A DNA stretch of 64,000 nucleotides from Paenarthrobacter nicotinovorans (GTDB lineage: Bacteria; Actinomycetota; Actinomycetes; Actinomycetales; Micrococcaceae): positions 868,001 through 932,000 of the forward strand of contig NZ_CP089293.1 in NCBI RefSeq assembly GCF_021919345.1. The letters run 5' to 3'. The position numbers were made by a program, and so were the translations under genes. Below, in pieces: positions 35,246-43,651 of this stretch (within the stretch, counting starts at the first letter, position 1; each line of letters opens with the position of its first letter). The notes below the pieces were generated by a model. It saw only the letters and a program-made list of their open reading frames with translations, did not search any database and had not been told where the DNA came from.

Positions 35246-36451
35246 ATGACCACAAGCACGACGACGGAAGCTCGCCTGGGTGCCCGGCTCTACGGCGATG
35301 CTGACTGGTACGACGCTGAAGCTCTCCTCACCACGGACGAACGCACAGTGCTGGCCCGCCTGAGGGAGTTCCTGGACACCGAGGCGAAGCCTCTGTTGGC
35401 CGAGTACTGGGAGCGAGCGGAATTTCCGGAGCAGTTGGCGCAGCCGCTGATCGACCTTGATCTGATGGAGCCGTTCGAACATCCGGCGCGGGGAATCTTC
35501 CACGGTTTCCGGATTTTCGAGCTCGCCCGAACCGATGCGTCCCTGGCCACCTGGTACACGGCACAGGCCGGCCTGTTCCGGACGGCAATCCGGGTGGGGG
35601 CCTCCGAGGAACAGCAGAAGGAGTGGATGCCCGGCGTTGTGGACTTCTCCCTCAAGGGTGTCTTCTCGTTGACCGAACCGGAGCACGGTTCGGACATCGC
35701 GGGAGGGCTTTCCACCACCGCACGCTTTGAACCGGGAGACGGCGGCTGGGTTTTGGACGGCGCCAAGCGCTGGATCGGGGGAGCCTCCACGGCGGATGTG
35801 CTGTGCGTGTTCGCCCGGGATGTGGCCGACGGACAGGTCAAGGGGTTCCTCGTGGACCGGACCGCTCCCGGGGTCGGCTTGGAGAAGATCCACGGCAAGA
35901 CGTCCCTGCGGATGATGCAGAACTCCCACATCACCCTGAAGGGCGTCCGGGTGCCGGAAGCCATGCGGCTGCACAGCGTAAATTCCTTCAAGGACGTGGC
36001 CGCGATGCTGCGGGCCATGCGCTCGGATGTCGCGTGGATCGCCACCGGTATCCAGGCCGGTGCCTTCGAAGCCGCCCTTGCCTACGTCAGGGAACGCCGG
36101 CAGTTCGGACGCTCCTTGGGGTCCTTCCAACTCGTGCAGGAAAAGCTGGCGCGAATGCTCGGAAATACCACCGCCTCGCTCTCGTTGGTGACCCGCCTGA
36201 CCGAACATCAGGCCAAAGGCATCTACCGGGACCAGGACTCCGCCCTGGCCAAGATGCAGACGTCCCTGATGATGCGCGAAACCGTCGCCCTGGCCCGCGA
36301 AGTCGTGGGCGGCAACGGCATCACGCTCGCCGCCGACGTCGCCCGTTTCCATGCCGACGCGGAAGCTGTCTATTCGTACGAAGGCACCCACGAAATCAAT
36401 GCACTGATCGTCGGACGCGCCCTCACGGGCGAGAGTGCTTTCACCCACTGA
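35246..36451 (+). CDS. Acyl-CoA dehydrogenase
   Basis: A 401-residue FAD enzyme with the family pattern GVFSLTEPEHGSDIAGGL (FAD/substrate loop), RRQFGRSLGSFQLVQEKLARM, and the catalytic base position in SYEGTHEINALIVGRALTG (Glu379). It introduces the 2,3-double bond in an acyl-CoA. C-terminal placement of the glutamate and overall features are close to the glutaryl-CoA dehydrogenase branch, but no decarboxylation can be claimed. Operon partner of the MaoC hydratase. Confidence 0.92.
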   Translation: MTTSTTTEARLGARLYGDADWYDAEALLTTDERTVLARLREFLDTEAKPLLAEYWERAEFPEQLAQPLIDLDLMEPFEHPARGIFHGFRIFELARTDASLATWYTAQAGLFRTAIRVGASEEQQKEWMPGVVDFSLKGVFSLTEPEHGSDIAGGLSTTARFEPGDGGWVLDGAKRWIGGASTADVLCVFARDVADGQVKGFLVDRTAPGVGLEKIHGKTSLRMMQNSHITLKGVRVPEAMRLHSVNSFKDVAAMLRAMRSDVAWIATGIQAGAFEAALAYVRERRQFGRSLGSFQLVQEKLARMLGNTTASLSLVTRLTEHQAKGIYRDQDSALAKMQTSLMMRETVALAREVVGGNGITLAADVARFHADAEAVYSYEGTHEINALIVGRALTGESAFTH

Positions 36452-36488
36452 ACAACGCACACAAAAACACAACAACCAGGAGGCAACG

Positions 36489-36944
36489 ATGCCCAATCTC
36501 GTCGTCGATTTCGACACCCTGCTCACCATGTCCGGCAAGGACCTCGGCACCACCGACTACCGGGAGATCACCCAACAGCAGATCAACCTGTTCGCCGATG
36601 CCACGGACGATCAGCAGTGGATCCACGTTGATCCCGAACGCGCCAAGGATGGTCCTTTCGGTGCACCGATCGCCCACGGCTTCCTCACCCTGTCCCTGAT
36701 CATCCCGTTCTGGGGCGAACTGTTCGACGTCGACGGCGTCACCACCAAGGTCAATTACGGCCTGGACAAAGTCCGTTTCACGTCACCGGTGAAGGTGGGC
36801 TCCAAAGTCCGTATGCAGGGCAGCATCGCCGAGGTGACCGAGGTCAAGAGCGGCGCCCAGATCAAGGTCAACGCCACCATCGAAATCGAAGGCCAGGAAC
36901 GGCCCGCCGTCGTGGCCGAATTCCTCGCACGCTTCTACAAATAA
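36489..36944 (+). CDS. MaoC family (R)-specific enoyl-CoA hydratase
   Basis: A 151-residue hot-dog-fold protein. The hydratase motif FADATDDQQWIHVDPERAKDGPFG carries the expected Asp41 and His46 pair. AGGAGG precedes ATG 36489. It would hydrate the enoyl-CoA produced by the dehydrogenase upstream. A small non-coding gap of 37 bases separates the genes. Confidence 0.92.
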   Translation: MPNLVVDFDTLLTMSGKDLGTTDYREITQQQINLFADATDDQQWIHVDPERAKDGPFGAPIAHGFLTLSLIIPFWGELFDVDGVTTKVNYGLDKVRFTSPVKVGSKVRMQGSIAEVTEVKSGAQIKVNATIEIEGQERPAVVAEFLARFYK

Positions 36945-36988
36945 ACACTCCCTTTCCAGCAACTTCCCTCCTCTTCCAAGGAACAGCC

Positions 36989-38314
36989 ATGTCAGGACAC
37001 ACTGCGCTCGCACAGTCGAGCACGGCCGCAAAGCGTAAAGAAGCGCGTACGGTCATCCTTTCCAGCTATCTGGGCAGCACCATCGAGTTCTACGACTTCC
37101 TGCTGTACGCGACGGCGGCAGCGGTTGCCTTCCCCAAGGTGTTCTTCGCCGGAACGGACGAATGGGTGGGCGTCGTAGCTGCCTACGCAACGTTCGCCGC
37201 CGGTTACGTTGCCCGGCCCTTGGGCGGCATCATTTTCGGCCACTTCGGCGACAGAATCGGCCGGAAGGGAATGTTGATCGTTTCCATGGCCATGATGGGC
37301 GTCGCGTCCACACTGATCGGCTTGATCCCGGGATCCAGCGTGATCGGTCCTTGGGGTGCCGTGCTGCTGGTGCTCCTGCGCGTCTGCCAGGGCATCGCCG
37401 TCGGGGGTGAATGGGGTGGCGCCGCGCTGATGGCGCTGGAACATTCCGATCCCAAGCGGCGCGGTTTCGCTGCCTCGTTCGTGAACGCCGGTGCGCCGAC
37501 AGGCGCCGTACTCGGCACGGTTGTGATGGGCATTTTCTCCGCCCTGCCGCAAGACGCCTTCCTGGCGTGGGGCTGGCGCGTGCCGTTCCTGCTCTCCTTC
37601 GTACTGCTGATCGTGGGCATGTTCGTCAGGCTCCGGGTCTCCGAGAGTCCGATCTTCGCCGAGGCCGTAGCCAAGGAAAGCGCCCAAGGCAGCAAGCGGA
37701 AGATCCCGCTGCTGGAGGTCCTGAAGCGCCCCAAAGCACTCATCATGATCATGTTTGCCGGTGCTGCTGGCTTCGGCCTTCAGGTAGTGCTTCCCACGTT
37801 CTCCGTCACCTACGCGGTTTCCAAGGGCGCGCCGCAGCAGGGAGTGCTTTATGCCTTCGCGGGAGCTTCGGCAATTTCCATCCTGTTCGTCCTCCTGGGC
37901 GGCCGCTTGTCAGACCGCTTCGGTCGACGTCCCGTGATGGTCGCCGGTTTGGCCCTCTTCATCCTTTACCTGTTCCCCATGTTCGGGATGCTCAGCTCAG
38001 GCAACATCGCCCTGATTTTCCTGGCCTTCACGGTGGCGCTCGTCCTGCACTCGTCCCTCTACGGACCCCTTGCAGCGTTCGTATCGGAACAGTTCGGCAC
38101 CACCAACCGCTACACGGGTGCTGCCGTCGGCTATCAGCTGGCTACCCTGATCGGTGCGGGCTTCACCCCCGGAATCGTCGCCGGACTCTATAAGGACGCA
38201 GGCCAGAGCATCGTCCCCGTCGTGGTGTTCCTGTCCATCATGTCCTTGGTGTCGATTGTCTTCATCCTGCTGACGCGGGAGTCTAAGAACAACGACCTCT
38301 CTACGGTCAGTTAG
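36989..38314 (+). CDS. MFS transporter, metabolite:H+ symporter (MHS) type
   Basis: A 441-residue 12-helix permease. MHS features: LGSTIEFYDFLLYATAAAVAFPKVFF in helix 1, RPLGGIIFGHFGDRIGRKGML motif A, GVAVGGEWGGAAL-like segment in helix 4, and GGRLSDRFGRRPVM in the middle loop. Family members carry organic acids or aromatic acids with protons. Within this operon it probably imports the acid activated by the CoA ligase encoded next. Confidence 0.92.
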   Translation: MSGHTALAQSSTAAKRKEARTVILSSYLGSTIEFYDFLLYATAAAVAFPKVFFAGTDEWVGVVAAYATFAAGYVARPLGGIIFGHFGDRIGRKGMLIVSMAMMGVASTLIGLIPGSSVIGPWGAVLLVLLRVCQGIAVGGEWGGAALMALEHSDPKRRGFAASFVNAGAPTGAVLGTVVMGIFSALPQDAFLAWGWRVPFLLSFVLLIVGMFVRLRVSESPIFAEAVAKESAQGSKRKIPLLEVLKRPKALIMIMFAGAAGFGLQVVLPTFSVTYAVSKGAPQQGVLYAFAGASAISILFVLLGGRLSDRFGRRPVMVAGLALFILYLFPMFGMLSSGNIALIFLAFTVALVLHSSLYGPLAAFVSEQFGTTNRYTGAAVGYQLATLIGAGFTPGIVAGLYKDAGQSIVPVVVFLSIMSLVSIVFILLTRESKNNDLSTVS

Positions 38315-38325
38315 GAGAAACCACC

Positions 38326-39876
38326 ATGGACAACAACGGAGTTGGATCCTGGCTGCACCGCCGCCGCAGCAAGTCCGGAAGCGCAACGGCACTTGTTTGC
38401 GGTGAGCAGAAGCTGAGCTACCTCGAAATGGCCAACCGGGCCGATCACCTGGCCAATGCCCTCAAGGACAGGGGAGTAGCCAAGGGAGACCGCGTTGCCT
38501 ACCTCGGGGAAAACCACCCCTCCTTTGTGGAAACCTTCTTTGCCTGCGGGTTGGTGGGCGCCATCTTCGTGCCTCTGAATACGCGCCTGGCCGCTCCCGA
38601 GCTTCAGTTCCAGCTGCAGGACTCGGGAGCCCGGATCCTCATCAACGCCGCGGCCCTGGAGCCTGTTGCGACGGCCGCCGTGGCTGACACTGCGGTCACC
38701 CACCGGTTTGTGGTGGCTCCCGACGGCGGACCTGAAGGGTCCGCGGTCAAGCTGCCGACCGGCGTCGAACCTTATGAGGAGGTGATTGGCGCCTCGGACG
38801 GTACAGCGATGGATGTTGCGGTGTCACTGGACGACGCCGCCATGATCCTCTACACCTCCGGCACCACAGGGAAGCCGAAGGGTGCGCTGCTCACGCACGG
38901 CAACATCACCTGGAACTGCATCAATACCGTGGTGGACATGGACCTGAGCCGCAACGACATAGCGCTCATGATTTCGCCGCTCTTCCACGTCGCATCCCTG
39001 GACATGGGTTTGCTCCCGATGCTGCTCAAGGGCGCCACGGTGGTCCTCGAATCCAAGTTCGACGCCGGTCGCGTCCTGGAACTGGTGGGCCGGCACAGGG
39101 TCACCACCCTGAACGGCGTCCCCACCACCTTCCAGATGCTCTGCGACCATCCGGCATGGTCGACGGCGGACCTCAGCTCCCTGGACAAACTCACCTGCGG
39201 CGGGTCCGCCGTTCCGCAGCGGGTACTGGACGCCTATGAGGAACGTGGCATCGGATTCACCGCCTGCTACGGCATGACCGAAACCGCGCCAGGAGCCACC
39301 ATGCTCCCGGTCTCCGCTTCCAAGGTGAAGGCCGGATCAGCGGGTTTGCCGCACTTCTTCACGGATGTGCGGATCGTTGACCCGTTCGGGAGCGTCGTGG
39401 GCGCGGGCGAAGTGGGGGAGATCCAGATCTCCGGGCCCAACGTCATCAAGGAATACTGGAACCGGCCGGAGGCAACTGCCGACAGCTACGCGGACTCCTC
39501 CTGGTTCCGCTCCGGGGACATGGGACACCAGGACGAGGAAGGCTTCTTATTCGTCTCCGACAGACTCAAGGACATGATCATTTCCGGCGGCGAGAACATC
39601 TACCCGGCCGAGGTGGAAGCAGCCATTGCGGAACTGCCCGCCGTGGGAAGCGTGGCCGTTATCGGCGTCGCCGACGGGAAATGGGGCGAAGTCCCGAGGG
39701 CGATCGTGACTTTGCGGGAGGGTGCTGCCCTGACCGAAGAGCAGCTGCGCTCGCATCTGGACGGACGATTGGCACGCTACAAGATCCCCAAGTCCGTGGT
39801 GTTCGTGGAAGAGATGCCGCGCACGGCCAGCGGGAAGATCAGGAAGACCGACCTCCGCAAGCACTTCGCACAGTAG
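38326..39876 (+). CDS. AMP-binding acyl-CoA synthetase
   Basis: A 516-residue ANL ligase. P-loop YTSGTTGKPKGALLTH, YGMTETAPGA, SGGENIYPAEVEAAI and the catalytic lysine in SGKIRKTD (Lys504) are present. It activates a carboxylic acid with ATP and CoA, the first step of this pathway. AGGAG precedes the ATG 11 bases after the transporter stop. Substrate not predictable from sequence alone. Confidence 0.92.
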   Translation: MDNNGVGSWLHRRRSKSGSATALVCGEQKLSYLEMANRADHLANALKDRGVAKGDRVAYLGENHPSFVETFFACGLVGAIFVPLNTRLAAPELQFQLQDSGARILINAAALEPVATAAVADTAVTHRFVVAPDGGPEGSAVKLPTGVEPYEEVIGASDGTAMDVAVSLDDAAMILYTSGTTGKPKGALLTHGNITWNCINTVVDMDLSRNDIALMISPLFHVASLDMGLLPMLLKGATVVLESKFDAGRVLELVGRHRVTTLNGVPTTFQMLCDHPAWSTADLSSLDKLTCGGSAVPQRVLDAYEERGIGFTACYGMTETAPGATMLPVSASKVKAGSAGLPHFFTDVRIVDPFGSVVGAGEVGEIQISGPNVIKEYWNRPEATADSYADSSWFRSGDMGHQDEEGFLFVSDRLKDMIISGGENIYPAEVEAAIAELPAVGSVAVIGVADGKWGEVPRAIVTLREGAALTEEQLRSHLDGRLARYKIPKSVVFVEEMPRTASGKIRKTDLRKHFAQ

Positions 39877-39889
39877 CCCTCCCGACGCT

Positions 39890-40073
39890 TGCTCACGTTC
39901 CCGGTGTTTGGGTGGGACCGCTTGCTCACGTTCCGCGTGCTTGGATGGGACGCGTGCTCACGTTCCGGGTGTTTGGGTGGGACGCGTGCTCACGTTCCGG
40001 GTGTTTGGGTGGGACGCTTGCTCACGTTCCGCGTGCTTGGGTGGGACGCGTGCTCACGTTCCGGGTGTTGAAT
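39890..40073. repeat. Tandem array of six 32-33 bp units
   Basis: Units begin at 39890, 39923, 39955, 39987, 40019 and 40051; the last is partial. Each reads TGCTCACGTTCC, then a G/T-rich part (GTGTTTGGGTGGG or GTGCTTGGGTGGG), then an ACGC/ACGCG joint. Two variants are intermixed. The units are contiguous, so there are no CRISPR spacers. The array starts 14 bases after the CoA ligase gene and fills about half of the 346-base gap. Confidence 0.92.
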
Positions 40074-40222
40074 GCGGCTTTCGGGCGACATATTCCGTTA
40101 CTGGGCTAAATCCCGGTTAATTTTGTCCATCGAACTGCCTAAACAGCGTTCGGGGCATTACGATTGGGTCGACTCGTCTCTGAGTACGCATTCATCACAA
40201 CGAAACCCCGGGGGATATACCA

Positions 40223-40711
40223 ATGAGCTACCCGCAACAACCGCAACAGACCCAGCCCTACGCAGCGCAAGCCGGCGAGCCGCCGCTGTGGGCACCCTAC
40301 TATGGCGCTCCGATCGGTGCAGCCGTCAAGCGTTTCTTCAAGAAGTACGCCGCGTTCTCGGGCCGTGCCAGCCGCAGTGAATACTGGTGGGTTGCCCTCG
40401 TACTGGGCGTCGTGGGCTTTATCCTGCAGATCCTTACCGGCCTTCTCGGCGCAGCAGGCTCAACCACTACAAGCACCGGAAACGTTCCCGGCCCTGGCGG
40501 TATCGTCGGCCTTATCCTGATCTTCGTCTTCTACCTGGCAGTCCTGATCCCGTCCATCGCGCTGCTGGTTCGTCGCCTGCACGACGGCAACTTCAGTGGC
40601 TGGCTGGCCCTGCTGGGACTTATCCCGTTTGTGGGCGGCCTTGCCCTTCTGGTCTTCTCGCTCCTGCCGTCCAACCCGGCCGGCCAGCGTTTCGACCAGC
40701 CGACCGCGTAG
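40223..40711 (+). CDS. DUF805 domain membrane protein
   Basis: A 162-residue protein: Pro/Gln-rich N-terminus (SYPQQPQQTQPYAAQ), then the DUF805 signature KYAAFSGRASRSEYWWVAL, and three to four helices with RRLHDGNFSGWLALLGLIP. GGGGGA precedes the ATG. Function unknown. It ends in a terminator. Confidence 0.9.
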   Translation: MSYPQQPQQTQPYAAQAGEPPLWAPYYGAPIGAAVKRFFKKYAAFSGRASRSEYWWVALVLGVVGFILQILTGLLGAAGSTTTSTGNVPGPGGIVGLILIFVFYLAVLIPSIALLVRRLHDGNFSGWLALLGLIPFVGGLALLVFSLLPSNPAGQRFDQPTA

Positions 40712-40730
40712 TAACCCACGCACCACGTAG

Positions 40731-40763
40731 AAAGGGGCGGCACCTAGTGTGCAGCCCCTTTTT
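40731..40763 (+). terminator. Terminator of the DUF805 gene
   Basis: Stem AAAGGGGC..GCCCCTTT extended by GGCAC/GTGC, followed by five T residues. Confidence 0.85.
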
Positions 40764-40848
40764 CGTGCCCGCACTGCGTGCCCGCGCGACCACTCCGTGA
40801 AATGCTGTCCTTGACGCGGACCGACCCCGATGACGAGGAGAGCCAGCC

Positions 40849-42048
40849 ATGAAACCGATCAAGCGCTGCGCCGTGGTTGGCGGCGGGATCATCGGCGTCG
40901 CGGTTGCGCGGGAACTTTCCAACAAGCTCGACGGCGTCCAGGTCACCGTTTATGAGAAGGAAGGGCGCCTCGCTGCCCACCAAACAGGCCACAACTCAGG
41001 GGTGGTCCACGCAGGGCTGTACTACGAACCCGGCGGGTTGAAGGCACGGCTGTGCCGCAGGGGAGTGGAGCTGCTGCAGGAATTCTGCGCCGCGAAGGCC
41101 CTTCCCTACGAAGCTTGCGGGAAGCTGGTCATTGCCCAGACGCCAGAAGAGCAAAAACGCCTGGACAACATCTTTGCCCGCGCCACAGCCAACGGGGTGC
41201 CCGGAGCACGGATGCTGGGCGGTGACCGGATAAGCGAGGTGGAGCCGAACGCAGTCGGGCTTTCCGCTTTGCACTCGCCGGAAACGGCGATCGTCGACTA
41301 TTCGGCCATCACCGAAGCGCTCGCCGACGACGTTCGGGCCTCGGGAGGGACCATCCGGCTTGGGCAGGAAGTCACGTCGGTGGAACAGCAAGCGAGTGGC
41401 GCGGTTGTCCATACGAAGGACGACAGTGAACACTTTGACCTGGTGGTCGCCTGCGCCGGCCTGCAATCGGACCGTTTGGCGAAGGCGGCGGGTGAGGCCG
41501 CGAACCCGAGGATCGTGCCGTTCTTCGGGCAGTACTTTCTCCTGGACCGCGCGGCCCGCGAGCAGGTGAAGGGCCTTATCTATCCTGTCCCGGACCCCCG
41601 GCATCCCTTCCTGGGCGTGCATCTGACCAAACGCATCGACGGCGAAATGATGCTCGGACCGAATGCGTTCATTTCGTTTGGCCGGGAATCCTACGGCTGG
41701 AAGGATGTCAAGGTCCGCGATGTCCTGGATTATGCCCTGTTCCCGGGCTTTTGGAATTTTGCGCGGCAGAATGTGCCGTCGGCTGTCCGTGAATTCCAGA
41801 CCGTGGTGAGCCGAAAGAAATTCATCCGCGAAGCTGTCCGCTTTGTTCCGTCCCTGGAGGGCACCACTGTTCTACCCGGCACCCGCGGCGTCCGCGCCCA
41901 GGCCATGAACGGCGACGGATCGCTGGTGGACGACTTTGTCATCGCACGACGCCGGGACACCGTTTTGGTGCGGAACGCGCCGTCGCCCGGGGCTACTTCG
42001 TCCATGGCGATCGCCGAGTACATCGTTGAGCAGGCGCTGGCGGACTAG
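40849..42048 (+). CDS. lhgO: L-2-hydroxyglutarate oxidase
   Basis: A 399-residue FAD enzyme of the DAO family. The FAD site VVGGGIIGVAVARELS, then AAHQTGHNSGVVHAGLYYEPGGLKA (an LhgO signature) and the C-terminal GVRAQAMNGDGSLVDDF support the call. It oxidises L-2-hydroxyglutarate to 2-oxoglutarate, as a repair or catabolic step. It is a single gene after the DUF805 terminator. Confidence 0.9.
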   Translation: MKPIKRCAVVGGGIIGVAVARELSNKLDGVQVTVYEKEGRLAAHQTGHNSGVVHAGLYYEPGGLKARLCRRGVELLQEFCAAKALPYEACGKLVIAQTPEEQKRLDNIFARATANGVPGARMLGGDRISEVEPNAVGLSALHSPETAIVDYSAITEALADDVRASGGTIRLGQEVTSVEQQASGAVVHTKDDSEHFDLVVACAGLQSDRLAKAAGEAANPRIVPFFGQYFLLDRAAREQVKGLIYPVPDPRHPFLGVHLTKRIDGEMMLGPNAFISFGRESYGWKDVKVRDVLDYALFPGFWNFARQNVPSAVREFQTVVSRKKFIREAVRFVPSLEGTTVLPGTRGVRAQAMNGDGSLVDDFVIARRRDTVLVRNAPSPGATSSMAIAEYIVEQALAD

Positions 42049-42152
42049 CAGGCGAGGGCTGTTTGGCCGGGGAGGGTCGGGAGCGGCGTGAGTTAACAAG
42101 CCCGTGACGATCCGGAAACGGCGCCCACATGCGGGGTGGATAGCTTTGCTCC

Positions 42153-42368
42153 ATGATCACCTCACTGGCCGCACTTGCTACCCGACTCGGCGATTCCCTG
42201 GGCCGCTGGATCGAGGCCGCGTACGTCCTGGATTGCGCCGGTCCCGAGCCTGAAGGACCGCACGGGTCGGCTTCGGATTGGACATGGCTTCCAGCCCTGA
42301 GCGGGGTGACAGTGGCAGGAGCCCAGGCCATCCAATCGCACGCAGGACGCCCGCCGACGGCCACGTAG
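42153..42368 (+). CDS. Possible small hypothetical protein, 71 residues
   Basis: ATG 42153 opens a frame (MITSLAALATRLGDSLGRWIE) with an amphipathic N-terminal helix, then a Pro/Ser/Gly-rich tail. The ribosome site is weak and no family is known. It fits an otherwise empty 446-base gap. Call is tentative. Confidence 0.35.
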   Translation: MITSLAALATRLGDSLGRWIEAAYVLDCAGPEPEGPHGSASDWTWLPALSGVTVAGAQAIQSHAGRPPTAT

Positions 42369-42494
42369 GAACCGCGCTATAAGCTGCACAATGTTGCGTT
42401 GAGCACACTTTTCGTTGATGCCGGGTAGTATGCCCTAAACTGCTTCACTGAGGTGCCGGAATAGGCACTATGCAGCAACGAAAGCGAACCCTCA

Positions 42495-42797
42495 ATGGCT
42501 ACTGATTACGACGCCCCGCGCAAGACAGAAGAAGAGTCTCCCGCTGAATCACTTGAGGCTCTCCAGGCGTCCCGCGGGGGCGGTGCCCAGACCGCTGTCA
42601 TCGACGTGGAAGACGTCGATACCGCCGAAGGAATCGACCTTCCGGGCGCCGATCTTTCGGGCGAGGAACTGACCGTCGTTGTGGTTCCGGAGCAGTCGGA
42701 CGAATTCACGTGCGGGTCTTGTTTCCTGGTCCGTCACCGGTCGCAGATTGCCTTGGAAAAGAACGGCCTTAAGTTCTGCAAGGACTGCGAAGGCTGA
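42495..42797 (+). CDS. DUF4193 domain protein (zinc-ribbon-like)
   Basis: A 100-residue acidic actinobacterial protein. The N-terminus (ATDYDAPRKTEEES) and the C-terminal zinc-type motif FTCGSCFLVRHRSQ-CKDCEG match DUF4193. Similar short proteins are highly conserved in Actinobacteria; the role is unknown, possibly an RNA polymerase- or ribosome-linked factor (inference). Confidence 0.9.
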   Translation: MATDYDAPRKTEEESPAESLEALQASRGGGAQTAVIDVEDVDTAEGIDLPGADLSGEELTVVVVPEQSDEFTCGSCFLVRHRSQIALEKNGLKFCKDCEG

Positions 42798-43013
42798 ATA
42801 ACGCGCTGATCACGTTATCTTCGGTCACGAAAACGTGGTTGAAGCCGACTGAAACGGCCCGGAATTGATGCCGGAAGCGGCTTCGGATGACCCGCCCGTA
42901 ACCTGACGGGGGTCCTCTTAACGGTTGTGCTCCGAAGCGGCCACAACCCGCTAAAACCCGTGGATGCACTCCTACAGTTGAAGTATCAACTTCGCCTGAA
43001 GGGGGCACAAAAA

Positions 43014-43559
43014 ATGAGGAAAATTGGAGCGGGTTTGGCGGCTGTTGTGGCAGCGGCCGGGCTCGGTCTGGCAGCACCGGGGCCAGCCTCGGCGGCTTCC
43101 TATTGCGGCATCACCTGGGGTTCCCTGGCCAAGGCCGACCCCGATATGAGCGCCGCGCAGGTCACCAATGTCCGCACGGGCCAACAGCTCTGCTACGACC
43201 GACTGGTGATCGACATGACCGGGAAAGTGGCCGGTTATTCAGTGCAGTACGTTCCGGTGATCACCCAGGATGCAACGGGCTTCCCCATCCCGGTGCTCGG
43301 TGACGCCGACCTGCAAGTGGTGGTGACGGCGCCGTCGTACAACCAGTACAGCCAGCCCACCTACGTTCCGGCAGCCAAGGCCGAGCTCTCCAACGTATCG
43401 GGCTACCAGACGTTCCGTCAGGTGGTCTACGCCGGGAGTTTCGAAGGAACTACCAGCATCGGCTTGGGTGTCCGTGCCAGGCTTCCGTTCCGGGTCTTCA
43501 CCCTGGACGGACCCGACGGCGGCTCGCGGCTGGTCGTGGATGTCGCCCATCACTGGTGA
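43014..43559 (+). CDS. Secreted AMIN-like domain protein
   Basis: A 181-residue exported protein. The signal peptide ends near ASAASY (about residue 27). The mature part contains TNVRTGQQLCYDRLVIDMTGKVAGYSVQYVP and a C-terminal FRVFTLDGPDGGSRLVVDVAHHW, the AMIN-like pattern often found in actinobacterial secreted proteins and thought to bind the cell wall. GGGGG precedes ATG 43014. It ends in a very strong hairpin. Confidence 0.83.
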   Translation: MRKIGAGLAAVVAAAGLGLAAPGPASAASYCGITWGSLAKADPDMSAAQVTNVRTGQQLCYDRLVIDMTGKVAGYSVQYVPVITQDATGFPIPVLGDADLQVVVTAPSYNQYSQPTYVPAAKAELSNVSGYQTFRQVVYAGSFEGTTSIGLGVRARLPFRVFTLDGPDGGSRLVVDVAHHW

Positions 43560-43578
43560 AACACTGCCAAAACGCGCA

Positions 43579-43622
43579 AAAGCGGCCAGTTCGCCGGATA
43601 GCTCCGGCGAACTGGCCGCTTT
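43579..43622. terminator. Bidirectional terminator, 20-bp perfect stem
   Basis: The stem is perfect over 20 bp with a 4-base loop (TAGC), A-rich at the left base and T-rich at the right, between the convergent AMIN-like and permease genes. Confidence 0.9.
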
Positions 43623-43651
43623 CCGGCGTTCTCGCTGTTCGGCGCGCCCGG

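Noticed and set aside
39890..40073. CRISPR array
   Set aside because: The repeat units touch each other and vary in sequence; there are no unique spacers and no cas genes.
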